A stretch of DNA of 64,000 nucleotides from Calendula officinalis (GCA_963853835.1 OY970824.1:72178372-72242371), one strand, 5' to 3'. Shown: positions 23,054-34,879, counted from the stretch's first letter. A program made the numbers and translations. Notes: generated by a model not told the origin, from the letters alone.

Positions 23054-24833
23054 TAGGGATGATAATGGATCGGATGTGGACCGGATGGTGCGATGTCCAC
23101 ATCCATATCCATTTAAATTTATGTCGTCCATATCCATATCCATATCCATTTAAAATCATTTCATCCATCCATATCCATATCCATTGGATTATAGTGGGTA
23201 AATGGGTATCCGTTGGATGTCAAAAAAAAATTTAATTTCTAAAGAAAGTACGATAGTTTTATAAATAAATTTGCAATGTTTGTTGAATATGTTTATAGTT
23301 TCTTCCAAAAAAGAATATACAAACGAAAATATAATTACGAATATACATTTGATGAATCGAGGCATTGAACATAGTTTGTAACCAATCCCCAAATACTGAT
23401 AGATACAAACAAAAATGTAACTTAATATATATAAAAGCCTAGAGTATGATTTGTAATGTTTACAGATTTAGTTATTTTCAATGTTATGTTATGTATAAAT
23501 TTTATTGAATCAAAGATGTGTAGACATATATTATTAAGAGTTAATTGCACAGATGGTCCTTTAGGTTTATATCAAATTTCACCAATGGTCCTTTAGTTTC
23601 AAAATTTGCACCGATGGTCCTTATTTTTGAAAGGTTTTTCACCGATGGTCCTTTATGAAAACGATCGTTAATTTTTCACGTTAAGTGACCTCACGTGTGA
23701 TGCACGTGAGGGTGTGTTGGTCATTTCGCCTTTCCCTTCCCATTTAGTCTGATTAAATTGAACGGTTGGTCCTTTAGGTTTATAATAAATTTCACGGATG
23801 GTCCTTTAGGTTTATATCAAATTTCACCAATGGTCCTTTAGTTTCAAAACTTACATTGATGGCCCGTATTCCTGCAAGATTTTTCATATATGGTTCTTTA
23901 CGAAAATGACGCTTTATTTTTCACGTAAAGTGACATCACGTGTGATGCACGTGCGAAGCACGTCAATACATATCTTCAACAATCGGGTAAACGAAACAAA
24001 ATGATCGAGAAGAGTCGTTTAAAGGGGAGTAAATGAGAAGAGGAAGACAAATTGACCAAAGTACCCCCACGTGCATCACACATGATGTCACTTAACATGA
24101 AAAACGGCCCTTTAAACCTTTTCATTTACTCTCCTTTAAACGAATCTTCTCATTCATTTGTTTCGTTTACCCGATTCTTGAAGAGATGTATTGACGTGCT
24201 TCGCACGTGCATCACACGTGATGTCACTTAACATGAAAAATAAACCGCCATTTCCGTAAATAACCATCTGTGAAAAATCTTTCAGGAATACGAACTATCA
24301 TTGTAAATTTTGAAACTAAAGGACCATTGGTGAAATTTGATATAAACCTAAATGACCATCCGTGAAATTTATTATAAACCTAAAGGACCAACCATGCAAT
24401 TTACTCAGAGAAATTGGGAAGGGAAAGACGAAATGACCAAAATACCCTTATGTGCATCACACGTGAGGTCACTTAACATGAAAAATTAACGGTCGTTTTC
24501 ATAAAGGACCATCGGTGAAAAACCTTTCAAAAATAAGGACCATCGGTGCAATTTTTGAAACTAAAGGACCATTGGTGAAATTTGATATTAACGTAAAGGA
24601 CCATTCGTGTAATTAACTCTATTATTAACTATGTGAAATTGTAATATAAAAAAAGTTAATTTCGGGTTAAGTGGATTCATCAATGAATTGAAAATCATCA
24701 TTCATATCCACTCCAATAAACATCTATATCCGCTCTATATCCGATATTCACCCATTTAACTTCATCCATATCCACCACTGGTGGATCGGATCGGGTGGAT
24801 GATCATCGGATCGGATGATCATTGCCATCCCTA
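23054..24833. mobile_element. hAT-like MITE with an inserted MULE
   Basis: Ends TAGGGATGATAATGGATCGG and GATGATCATTGCCATCCCTA are flanked by a perfect 8-bp target GTCATGAT (23046-23053, 24834-24841). The subterminal parts are full of ATCCATATCC words. The MULE at 23538-24619 sits inside. Confidence 0.9.
23538..24619. mobile_element. Non-autonomous MULE with long nested inverted repeats
   Basis: Starts GAGTTAATTGCACAGATGG and ends in the complement, flanked by a perfect 9-bp target TATTATTAA (23529-23537, 24620-24628). The arms contain repeated GGTCCTTTAGTTTC and ACGTGTGATGCACGTG words, and a second, inner inverted pair (from about 23757 and up to about 24405). No coding sequence. Confidence 0.9.
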
Positions 24834-24841
24834 GTCATGAT

Positions 24842-25841
24842 TTGAGTGAAACACTCACCTAATGTCATCTCAACATTCTTCATTTCACATTCACATTTCT
24901 AAATACTCTTCCACTCATAACTTAAGTTATTATACACCTTTTTCTAACTCGCTAAAATACATGTTTACTCACAACACATACCAAATACCATCTAATAAAT
25001 GTCTCTTTTCCTCTCTCAATCGCGCAGCGATTTCACATGGAGCTTGGCGCAAATCACTCGCATTATCGTGGCATCTCTGGCAGCACCAAAATGATATGCT
25101 ACAAGGGATGGCGCAAACCATCACGTGACCACACCCCCTTCTCTTATACAACTACAATCCGATTTAGTATGCAGTAATTTATGGGAGTTGATGTTTATGC
25201 TTAATCTTTTAATTCACACACTTAAAAGTAATGAAATGGACATTTATAATGTTACGTACTTTTACCCAGTTTATTTAGTTTTGAAGAGAAAAATGGAAAG
25301 GCTAAAAAGGATCTGGCAAAAACTCTCACATTTCCTCTTAATCTTCGATCATAAAATGATCTTTGAACTAAATAAATCTTCCACATGACTTCTCACACCG
25401 CCGTTTGGAGTCTTTTTCCGGCTTCTTCTCATTGGCGGTGAAGATAATGTGACATCAACAAATCCAACTTCACTGTTTGTTTGGATCTTTCATTTGTCTG
25501 ATAAAAGAAGCGAACACATCGGAAAACAGAGAAACATGGGCTTTTCATAATGTTGCATAAATCGTTGACCAAATTGCACGTTTGGTCCGTGTGGTGTTGA
25601 AAGTGTAGACAATGTCTGTATTTTGAAAATCTTTGTCCGTTTTGGTCCTTCCCGTTAGTGGGTATATGTTTTTAATTTTACGAGAATAAAGTTGAATGAA
25701 ATAAAAAGTAAAACAGGACATTTGATAACATTAATAAACGAACATGTTACTCGGTACATTTTCAGTGGTCCAATATTTTCCTAACTATTGTCGAGATGTA
25801 CATAACATAACTGTTGTCGTAACCATTTCCAAGCAATTCTC
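24842..25841. other. Intergenic DNA with one MULE-end-like stretch
   Basis: AAATTGCACGTTTGGTCCGTG near 25570 and TTTTGGTCCTTCCCGTTAG near 25635 resemble one MULE terminal repeat without a partner. Short open frames at 24862-25388 have no recognisable family. Confidence 0.35.
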
Positions 25842-26725
25842 TAAGGTGCTGTTTGGTTCACTGGAATGTAATGGAATCTGAGGGAATTGGAATCCAATTC
25901 CACCAGATTCCAATGTTTGGTTTAGAAAAATGGATGGAATTGGATTCCTAAATAATGGAAACATTCCACCAAATGAAGGAATCTCAATTCCATCCAAATG
26001 TTGATGGAATTGAATTCCAAAGTTGGATGAAATGTTCTTTTACCTTTATACCCTTTATGCCCACCACCACAACCACCAACATCCATCACCGCCACCACCA
26101 CCACTCACCGCAACTGCCACCACCTCCACCCACCACCACCACCACCAACCGCCATCGCCGCCACCACCAACTGACGCCACCTCCCACCGCCACTACCAAC
26201 CACCACCCACCGCCACCACCTCCACCCACCGCCACTACCACAATCGCCGCCACCACCTATACCGCCACCACCACCACCACCACCAACTGCCGCCTCCACC
26301 ACCACCACCGCCTCCTCCACCACCACCAACCACCACCCACCGCCACCGCCACCAACCACCGCCACCACCACCCACCGCAACAGCCACCACCACCACCCTC
26401 CGCCGCCACCTCCACCCACCGCCACCACCACCACCAACCGCCACCACCCACTGCCACCACCACCACCACCGCCGCCACCACCACCATCACCCACCGCCAC
26501 CGCCGCCATCCACCGCCACCACAACCAACCACTACCAGTACTAAGGGTAAATTCGTCATTTTAGATAATTCCAATTTCAATTCATGTCAACCAAACAGAA
26601 TGTTGAATTGGATTCCAATTCCTTTCCATGTCAACCAAACAGAGTATGGAATTGGATTACAATTCTGACGGATTCCAATTCCTTCCTAGATTCCAATTCC
26701 ATCAGAAACATTCTGCGAACCAAAC
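25842..26725. mobile_element. MITE-like element containing a (CCACCA/CCGCCA) array
   Basis: Ends GGTGCTGTTTGGTTCACTGG and GCGAACCAAACAACACC are inverted. Outer parts are built of GGAATTGGAATCC words. The centre is the low-complexity array at 26058-26535. Superfamily (hAT or Harbinger) not settled because the TSD is unclear. Confidence 0.65.
26058..26535. repeat. CCACCA/CCGCCA low-complexity array
   Basis: About 480 bp of CCN-CCA triplets, nearly without T on this strand. It gives open frames on both strands (His/Pro/Thr-rich one way, Gly/Trp/Val-rich the other); these are by-products of the repeat, not genes. Confidence 0.9.
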
Positions 26726-28082
26726 AACACCAACTATCTGGTAAATTTAGCAATGAAGGGAATGTCGGAATGATATATGTATATGTAAGTAAAAACTATA
26801 TTTGAAGATTTCCAGAGTAATTGTTAATTATTTATTCTATCTAAGAGATCAAAGTCAAGAAAAAATTACTAAATAAAGCTAATTAGGTTGTTTGTATTAT
26901 ATGATACTAGCCGGGTACCCGCGCAATGCGGCGGCGGGTACCCTGTGATTATATTTGATAATGACCAATTGGTAGGTGATGGTGACAGTAATGACGATGC
27001 TAGTAGTGACAGTGGTCACGGGTGTTGCGTGGTGGCGGTAACTTCAACTTTTAAGATTTAAGAGATTAAGAAAGATATTTTTTTGTCAAGTAAGAAACAT
27101 ATGGTCTAGTAGCTCAGTTAGTTAGGACATATTTTATTTTAATAAATTATATTTTAATACCAGAATTCCCGTACAATGCGGCAACGAATACCCAAAACTA
27201 TAAGTTTGCGGCGACCAAATGTTGCTATGTTATACATTTTTTCTAATAAGCAAATGTGTTGTCCGATCTTTAAGTCAATCCATTTAGGAAATAATACTCA
27301 GATCTATTATAATACTACAAATTAGGTGTGAGCATTCAGGTAGAAAAAAATCGAACCGAATCAAACAACTACAAGTAATAAAATCAAGTGTTTGGCAAAT
27401 TCTAATCATTTAATAAAATCAATACAGAACATAACCATTTTAAAGTTTCAAAACACAATTCCAAACAGTCCAAAACATGTGAAATCATGCCCACCTGTAA
27501 TACAATCTCCATCTAAATACCCGAGCTCCAAAAGGTACCGCAAAATTGCCAGTGTTCCTCAATCTAAACAAAATTAAAAAAGAACCATGAGGAAAAAGAA
27601 CAAATAACATACAAGATATTTTCTCCTTATATTATGAAAGAACACTTCACACCTTTGAGAACACATTTGCCATGGCCCACAATTAACATCATGCACAAAA
27701 TACATTTGTGCATCCCCTTTGTATAGATATACAATCATCATCTACACACAACATAAGCCAAAATTATTGTTCATGTTGAAGTATGTTAGATTGAATTTTG
27801 TAATAATTAACTTATTAAAGTAATATTCCTTACCACAAGCAAGATATGCAGAGTGAATTAGCATGTTCTTTGAATTCTTTAAGTGACTCCGTCAGTAGTG
27901 AAATCGGACCCTGAATTCACTGAATATTAAGCATTATTAGTTTAATATATGGAAACTTTTCAAGTCTTAAATTCGTATTGTGTTCATCTGACTAAAAAGC
28001 CCAAGTTTTTCTTTCATGAAAGATCATATAAATCTAATTGATGAAGATAGATTTGCATTAGGTTACTTGAAAATATTAACTG

Positions 28083-28705
28083 CTGGCCTTGAAAAAACAT
28101 GTTGACAAATGGTAAAAAAGCTCGTTTCCTGGTTTGACATTAACCAAGCGAATGAAGAAACACTCACCAAAAAGATGATATCAAATACATGTATATTATT
28201 CATGTCAAAAAGCAACAACAAAATAAATCAATAAATCTAAATATTGATCTAACCTTCCCGTAAGAAGTGTTCCCGTACACCCAAAATTGTTGGGGGCCTC
28301 ACTACATGACCTTCATTAAAATCTTCAAGCAGGTTACACATTTTGAAAGCTTCACCAAGTAGTTGTCCTGAAACATAGCAAAATAAAACAATTTTTTTTA
28401 AGTCAACAATAAAATATAAAAATTGATAGTGGTATTTAAAAATGTATACCTGGTTTATATCAACAATCTGAAGAGCTTCCACTCTCGTAAATGTTATGGA
28501 ATGGTTTTGATTCTCATGCTTCCCTTCTCCCATTTTTGTTGAGCCAGGCAACTTTATCCTGTAAATTTCCTTCAAGAAGAACAAGGATACATACAATAAT
28601 ATATACTATATACCAATATCATGTTCTTATAGAGAGACATTGAAAATAAAAAAACAACCTGATCACGATTATCTACAGCTTTAATCAACACAGAGCTGAA
28701 CTTTT
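28083..28705 (-). pseudogene. Captured exons of a callose (1,3-beta-glucan) synthase
   Basis: Four consecutive blocks with splice borders match the conserved catalytic region of plant callose synthases: about 28705-28659 (FSSVLIKAVDNRDQ), 28569-28450 (EIYRIKLPG to IVDINQ, 40 codons), 28367-28254 (DNYL, then EAFKMCNLLEDFNEG and RPPTILGVREH) and 28162 to about 28083 (VSSFAWLMSNQETSF). The real enzymes are about 1900 aa plasma-membrane proteins; here only about 115 residues survive. Block three has a 1-nt loss after DNYL and a 2-nt loss after VREH, so the frame is broken. Introns are retained, so capture was at the DNA level. TATAAATAC at about 28860 lies upstream on the same strand and could drive a chimeric transcript. 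It cannot encode an active enzyme. Confidence 0.8.
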
Positions 28706-29129
28706 GTGAAAACTTACTCGTCGATCGGAGGTTTTGGATGGATTGTCGGAGGTCGCCTGTATGTGAATGTATGCATTAATGGCTTTTGAAAAGCGAATTC
28801 AATTACTATTATGTATCTTCTGGAACCAAAAGCTGGATGAAACCTGTAACTTAGCTCATCTGTATTTATAGGGTTTAGAAACCCTTAAGTTGAAGAGCCT
28901 GATTTCTTGAATCGAGGTGGGCATTTGAAAGGGGTTATTGCAGAATCGAGGTGGGTAGAGAAATCGAGGGAAGCAATGTGTTATCTGTAAACGTGATTGC
29001 AACTTCCGAGGCTGGTAGACGAAGATCGAGGAAGCATTAACGTCTGTGATAGGGGGTATTTGAAAGGGCGTGTGTTTATTCTAGAAGGCCGAAATCAGAA
29101 ACAATTTATTGGTATGTGTTTTCAATTTT

Positions 29130-29215
29130 AAACGCAAGCAGCTCCTAGAGCAGGTGGTTTATTGCATGACATATGAGCAGGAGGTCACAGGTTCGAGGTA
29201 TGGCTTCTCCTTTTT
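29130..29215 (+). repeat. tRNA-like module near the Helitron 5' end
   Basis: CTAGAGCAGGTGG (A-box-like) and, about 40 nt on, CAGGTTCGAGGTATGG (B-box-like), then a T run. It is antisense to the Helitron; a similar module occupies the same place in the Helitron at 34880. Confidence 0.45.
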
Positions 29216-29315
29216 TTTCTTTAGTTTCTTGAAATCTCAAAATAGAAAGAAAGTGACTGAATTTTCTAAAAGGTATTTATGGAAAGGGGCTAAATGCTTT
29301 ATAAAGTAGTAGAGA

Positions 29316-30420
29316 TGAGTCACTATCTTATTGTAGGAAAATAATCAATCTCAAACCTAAATTGATTAATGTTATATTTGCTTTTATTTTTCTATTTCAT
29401 CTCTATCATAACTCAAACTCCAGACCCTTTTGTCCCTCTGCAGCTGCAAAATTGACGCCAATAGAAAATCATTCACAAGATTTTTCTTTTTCTTTATCAT
29501 TTTCTAATCTGATACTTCTTAAATTCTCATGGTGTTAGGCGATTCATTTATACATAATGTAAATTTATTTGCTTCAATTCGCGAAGAACTCCATAAACCA
29601 ACACCCACTTTTAATTGCTTTAATTAAGTCATTTTGTAGCTAGGAATTCACATCACTCGACGGAAAATGTTGATGTGTCAACAATCAAACATCGTAATTT
29701 TAAAATTCGCGCTACAAAGTGACTTTATTAAGTTTTTTTAAAAGTACAAAGACTTAAATGATCCGAAAAAGGTACACCACCTAAAACGAATATGTTTGAA
29801 AATACGTTGCACTAAGATGACTTTAACCCTTATCAATGAGATGGTGGACGTTTCATGATGTAAGAAGAATTATGTCATAAACGTATGCGAAATTATGAAT
29901 AATGCTGAACGAAATAGAAGGTGAATAATAACTACTTCAAATTTTGAACAAAATAAAAATGTACACAATGTTATAATAAGATACATCTTCCAGTGGTACT
30001 ATATATGTATGTAGATTTGGATTATGTACTAAATTTACATTAAAACTGTTTGTTTCGAAATTCCTAAAGTAATAGTTGATGGTTCATACCAAAAAAAAAA
30101 ACTTCAAGAGAAAATAACAAAATAAACCAAAGTTGGAAAGATTTAAGAAACGGGTCACCATCTAACACACAATAATGAACAAGTAGCATCTTGAATAGTC
30201 GACAAAAAGTAAGCTTTTTTTGTATACATTTGGTAACGTCTTATTTTGGGTTTTTAGATGTTATTTTCTTCATATTAATTGGATAACGACATAAGAAGCA
30301 CATGGAAATTATTTCTCCATGAAAAATATAAAGCAAAGTATTAAATTTTATTTAGTAGGCCCTATCACCAGACAGATCATCAGTAACACGAAATACTGAA
30401 TTAGTTTATTGTAAAACCAT
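29316..30420. other. AT-rich intergenic DNA, nothing recognised
   Basis: No gene, terminus or pol III box noticed. Confidence 0.4.
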
Positions 30421-30424
30421 CTCT

Positions 30425-30915
30425 CTAGGGATAAAAAGAGAAATGATATTAATATATTTATGTGTTTATGCATTTTTAAACTTGTATGTAATTCACTAAT
30501 TCTTTTTCTTCGTATCATATTTTGATTTTGACACTTGTCATTAGGGGTGGGCACGGTCCAAAAATCGAACCGAACCGAACCCGAAAACGATGAATTTTCA
30601 AAACCGAAATCGAACCGATAACATGTTATCGGTTTTGTTTCGGTTCGGATCGGTCCGGTTCGGTTTCGGTTCGGTTTTTTTAGCCTAAATGCGCATCCTT
30701 ATCCGAAGACCGAACCGAAACCGATAGGACCGAAACCGAAAATGATGAATTTTCAAAACCGAAACTGAACCAATAACATGTTAGCGGTTTTGGTTCGTTT
30801 CGGTTTCACTCGGTCGGTTCGGTTTTTTCGGCTCAAATGCTCACCCCTACTTGTCATGATCAAATTGATAGACACATAAGTATACACAAATGATAAACCT
30901 CAATACCATATCTCG
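30425..30915. mobile_element. Older MITE interrupted by a hAT MITE
   Basis: AGAAATGATATTAATA on the left and CAATACCATATCTCG on the right correspond to the termini of the MITE at 62844-63030, and TTTTGATTTTGACACTTG lies at the insertion point. Eroded ends, approximate limits. Confidence 0.45.
30542..30849. mobile_element. hAT-like MITE with ACCGAA subterminal repeats
   Basis: 308 bp, ends TAGGGGTGGGCACGG and ATGCTCACCCCTA, perfect 8-bp target CTTGTCAT (30534-30541, 30850-30857). Filled with GGTTCGGTTT/AAACCGAACC words. Confidence 0.9.
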
Positions 30916-31969
30916 ATAAAAAAATTAGCATCTTATTTATCTTTCTTTTCCAGGTTTTGTTTTAGCTTATGAAATTAATTTTTATGACTTATAGTTTATA
31001 AAAGCTTATAGGTTACTAATTATAAGCTCATAAACTCTTTTTAAAGTGTTTAGTTTAGCTTATATTTTATTAAATAGTAAAATGACCTTAAAATGTATAA
31101 TAAAAATAAGATATTTTATTAAATAGTAAAATGACCATTAAATGTATAATAAAAATAAGATGTAATTTTTTTAAGGATATACTAGTCGTTTGCCCACCAC
31201 TTAAATAAGTAAATCACAAATTTAGTGTTCATGTAATCTATTAATCTAAGGAGCATATAAGATAAAACAAATATTATATTGGGATTATGAGGAGCGTACA
31301 AGTCCTCATAATAAGGTAAAACTAACATCACAATAAATCGATGTAAGAAAACACTACAGTAATTATGTTGTGATGGTCTAATTGTAAGAATAGATTGAAA
31401 TGACTTTCTAGAAGTTATGTGTTTGATACCTAATTTAGGTAAATATTACCAAATGATCATGGTCAGGGGAAGGTTTAGTTGTGTACATCATAAACAAAAA
31501 AACTCAGCCAACCTAGGATAGCCGGTTATAAATGAGAATACCATTTTAAAAGGGAAAAAGAAACTATACAATATGCAAAACTAATCGGTTGATTTTAATT
31601 GTGCTATTGAAGGTAAAAAAAGTTTTATCTAAGATATATATAAGTTGTTTCGTGGAGTTGGATGTTTTTTGAGAAGCAGTTTTTCTACTCCTGTCCTAGG
31701 TAAAGACATGACTATTTATATCTCACCTCCATTATACCTCCCTTTTAATGAGATTGAGTATTTCAGGCCATGAGAGTTTAGATGTTGGAAGGAGTAACAA
31801 AGACCAAAAAATTTAATATGATAATATATCTAATCCATTCATTGTTTGACAATGTATAACATAACAATAACAATAAACCAAGATAACAGATTGAGACCAC
31901 AAATTGCAATCCAAAATCAAGATAACCAACAAGATAACTTTAAAATGCTAATTAACTATAATAACTACC
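30916..31969. other. Repeat-derived intergenic DNA
   Basis: 30955-31095 has inverted AGCTTAT words like a decayed Tourist MITE. 31085-31165 contains a direct duplication of a TATTTTATTAAATAGTAAAATGACC-type unit. 31372-31500 (+) has TGGTCTAATTGTAAGA and GTGTTTGATACC, A- and B-box-like, a probable old SINE. No gene. Confidence 0.4.
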
Positions 31970-32755
31970 TCAAACCGAAGGAACAATACGCCTAAAAACC
32001 GCCTTAAAAGTCTGACCTTCATTTCGCGACACTTTTTGTCCTTCTTCAGTCGCAGAACTCAAAAGCTTCACGACCGGGTCCAATTCAAGTTCTTCTTCAG
32101 TAAGTGCTTCAAACATCGGATGATCTTCCAAACACGATCTCATCCATTCACCAAGCTCTTCCACATCTGTTATGGTGTAGATAATCCCACCGGATCGAAT
32201 CGCATAAGCATATTCATCTAACAGAAACGGGCTAATCACACGCCTTCGGTGGTTCTTTTCTTTAAAATGTGGGTCTGGGAACAAGAAAAACATCTTCGAA
32301 AGCTGTGATTTTTCAAAGTAATTTGGGATGTATTTCATGGAATTAGTTCTAACAACCGAGGCGTTTTGGTATTGACCCGGGTTTGCGACCCGTAAGGCGA
32401 GAATACGTTCTTTTACGTATTCAGTTACTTTGTCTCGCAATTCCATTCCGATCATTAGGGTTTCAGGAAAAAGTGTTGCGAGACTGATTAAAAGTCCTCC
32501 AAAACCGCACCCAATATCTGCAAATTCTATCTTTTTGGAGTTGAAATTGGGATTAGGGTTTGATGGTGGGAAGAAATGGGGGAAATGAATTGAGTAATCT
32601 ACATGATTTGGGGAAATTGGGACTGGAAAATGGGAATCACTTAACGGATTGCTGTGAGCTCGAGCTCTGTAAAACCGTTTTCTTGGAAGGCGAGTGGATT
32701 TGCTAATGCAGGGGTTTGATTCGTCCCCTGATGCTATTTTTTCCTCCAATTGCAT
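31970..32755 (-). CDS. tRNA (guanine-N7-)-methyltransferase (TrmB/METTL1 type)
   Basis: Transfers methyl from S-adenosylmethionine to N7 of G46 in the variable loop of tRNAs; in eukaryotes it works with a WD-repeat partner (Trm82/WDR4). 261 aa, in the normal range. Visible marks: LPRKRFYRARAHSNPLSD near the N-terminus, the SAM-binding FADIGCGFGGLL (motif I), MIGMELRDKVTEYVKERI, FFLFPDPHFKEKNHRRRVIS (the active-site PDPhxKxxHxxRR signature) and YTITDVEELGEWM. The ATG at 32755 is chosen because the codons upstream lack an ATG and run into a splice acceptor (TTGCAG) at 32765-32770. A 5' UTR intron is predicted at 32765-33218 (donor CAG then GTGCTT), with a GC-rich leader exon up to about 33300. 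No break seen. Confidence 0.93.
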   Translation of the reverse strand: MQLEEKIASGDESNPCISKSTRLPRKRFYRARAHSNPLSDSHFPVPISPNHVDYSIHFPHFFPPSNPNPNFNSKKIEFADIGCGFGGLLISLATLFPETLMIGMELRDKVTEYVKERILALRVANPGQYQNASVVRTNSMKYIPNYFEKSQLSKMFFLFPDPHFKEKNHRRRVISPFLLDEYAYAIRSGGIIYTITDVEELGEWMRSCLEDHPMFEALTEEELELDPVVKLLSSATEEGQKVSRNEGQTFKAVFRRIVPSV

Positions 32756-33300
32756 ATTAGGGTTCTGCAATGTGCAATGATGTTATGAAGTTGCGAAAGC
32801 AGTACTACAATTAATAAACAGGATTAAAAAACTTTCACAGGAACATATCAATTTGAATTTGAGGAGTTCTAGGATCCAGGTTTGACATCCAAAACAAAAC
32901 GGATTATAACGAACACTGTCAAAGAAAAGGTTAGAACCTTACAACTTTCACAAAAATAAATCTTTAGTCTCAAACATGTTAACATGAACACTGTAATTGC
33001 CAACTTAAGGCCTACAATCGGTAACAAGGAAGTTTTTACATACATAAAGTACGTTAAACACTATGTATTTAATTTGCAAAAAAAATAATTAGCAAACATA
33101 CATTGCGAGTTTGCAACCCTAAAAGCACCTAAAATTGCAACCTGATATTCGATTTGCAAATTAAGCTAAACTAAACTAAACATCAATCAACTAGTAGAAA
33201 CGTGAAATCGATAAGCACCTGAGTTGCAGAAAATCGCAAGTCGATCAGGCAGGGTCGGAGTCGGAGGGGCTGCGGGCGTCGGCTCACGGCTGAGATTCTG

Positions 33301-34313
33301 TGAGAAATAATTAGGGCTCAAAACTTTTTCACAAGAATTAGGCGCTGTGATGTACCATCATAAGATAAATTGCAGATTCAACCCCTAAGGTTTTAGTACT
33401 TTCTCAAATTGGTACAGCTGACTTCATAGTTTTGTATTTCAATGGAAATACAATATTTTCTATCTAGTTAGGTCTTAATTTTAAGTTTAACGATGCAATA
33501 TGGCTCGTGCGATGCACGGACTTCATTCATGATGATAAAGAGTTATTCTTTATTTTTTTGAACGTTGTGTCGGTGTTACGGACAAAGTACCTAAAGCATT
33601 TTGGCTTTGATTGCAGGTACCCTACTAAATAAGAAGTAACAAAACATCGCCGTGTTTATTAGAGGAGATGCATCGAACAATGAAACAGTTGGAGAGGAAG
33701 GGATGTATCGTTTCCTTATATAGTTACACAATGAGTTTGTAACTTCAAATTAAAAATTTGTAGTGAAAGGAGAAATTACAGTAACTTCAACTGAATTGAA
33801 ATGATCTAAGGCATTTACTTTTTATGTCATCCAATCACCCTAATGAATTTAACCAACAGGCTATTGTGGTTAACATTCTTGCATTAAGTTGCTCTAGTGA
33901 AATAGAACATATAAACATAATAAGTAAAATTTTAAAATCATAAATCTATAATTAATGTTTCTAATAATAGTAACTGAATTTGGAATATAGATGATGAAAC
34001 AATACCTAAATTTATATACACGACATGGATATGAATTTCCTCAATATTAATTAAAAATCAAACTTAATAAACACAATACATTAACACCATTGGCATATAG
34101 TCTTGTCAATCTCCCATTTTTTCCGTACCTGTAAAAAAAACTTAACATAACAAAAAGTTAAAAATTCAATTTCATTCCGTTAACAATAAAATCCTAATTT
34201 CTTCATAAGAACGAATTGGGGGGAAAGGTAATTGCATTGAATAAGGCACCATTGTTGGGAACGGACATTTTTAAAAATCCAAAAGATCCAAAAAACACTT
34301 AAATTAAGATGTC
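33301..34313. other. Intergenic DNA
   Basis: Near 33500 GGCTCGTGCGATGCACGG resembles a decayed Helitron-type GC hairpin. Minus-strand sequence 34090-34140 (KKWEIDK-like) could be a last exon of the RPA-like fragment next door. Nothing else recognised. Confidence 0.35.
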
Positions 34314-34620
34314 TCATCTTTTTTTTTTTACAATAAAAAACCTCATTGACATAATAGAGCCGTCTTCAATCTTATAAAAACAATGGTAAATGTTGCTCTT
34401 CATCGTATAGTGCATTGTGTTTCCCTGAGAAAAAGCCCGCAAACATACAAATGAGCAAGAAGTTAACAAATTGATAATGGGTACGTTTAAACTTACATTT
34501 TCAATAGAAACCACAAAGTCTGTACCAAGGTACTTTCCGTTAATATGTTTCACATCCCATGTCCGACATATCATAACGACAATGGGTCCATTGTCACCCT
34601 CCTTCAAGTTATCAATGGTG
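34314..34620 (-). pseudogene. Replication protein A 70 kDa-like OB-fold fragment
   Basis: Two exon-like blocks on the minus strand: about 34620-34497 (DNLKEGDNGPIVVMICRTWD, then NGKYLGTDFVVSIEN, followed by donor GTAAGT) and about 34426-34316 (acceptor CTCAG, then GNTMHYTMKSNIYHCFYKIE). Joined, they follow the first single-stranded-DNA-binding domain of plant RPA1-like proteins (DLxxG..W.V.CR.W...G.....TDFVV....GN.IH...). RPA1-like genes are often amplified by and coded in plant Helitrons, and a Helitron end lies 270 bp away. Only about 80 residues are present and no ATG is evident, so it is called a fragment. The RPA assignment is by pattern only. Confidence 0.55.
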
Positions 34621-34879
34621 AAATAGTAGAAAGTGATTGGAAGTTTGGGAGACTAATTGAGCAAACGTATGTTATATAATTGCAGGGAATGAATGTATTT
34701 TACAAAGGTTGGAAGGTGGGATCATGTAGCTGTCAAATGACACGTTTTTTCACAATGTAAATTTATACAGATTTCATAACGTTTTTATAGAGTGCAAATG
34801 GTTTCAATGTGTGCACAATTTACAAAGGAATCAAGGCTATAACCGTTTCATATAATTAAGGCTATAAACGTTTCATATA

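Larger units (their letters stand above)
26907..29315 (-). mobile_element. Non-autonomous Helitron carrying callose synthase exons
   Basis: On the minus strand it starts TCTCTACTACTTTATAAAGC (5' end at 29315) and ends with the hairpin GGGTACCCGC/GCGGGTACCC and CTAG (26907-26910). The flanking bases are A and T, as expected for Helitron insertion without a TSD. The 31-nt hairpin is identical to that of the Helitron at 34880-35304. No Rep/helicase. Four callose synthase exons lie on the same strand (28083-28659). A second, diverged hairpin-like end near 27165-27190 suggests a composite history. Confidence 0.85.

Noticed and set aside
23189..23392. Open frame on the minus strand inside the hAT element
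   Set aside because: Low-complexity Phe/Ile-rich translation of AT-rich MITE interior.
26023..26668. Several long frames on both strands (His/Pro/Thr-rich and Gly/Trp/Val-rich)
   Set aside because: They are translations of the CCACCA/CCGCCA array; open in most frames because the repeat lacks stop codons.
32756..32770. Longer start for the tRNA methyltransferase (MQNPNM...)
   Set aside because: The first codon would be TTG and sits at a splice acceptor; the ATG at 32755 fits better.
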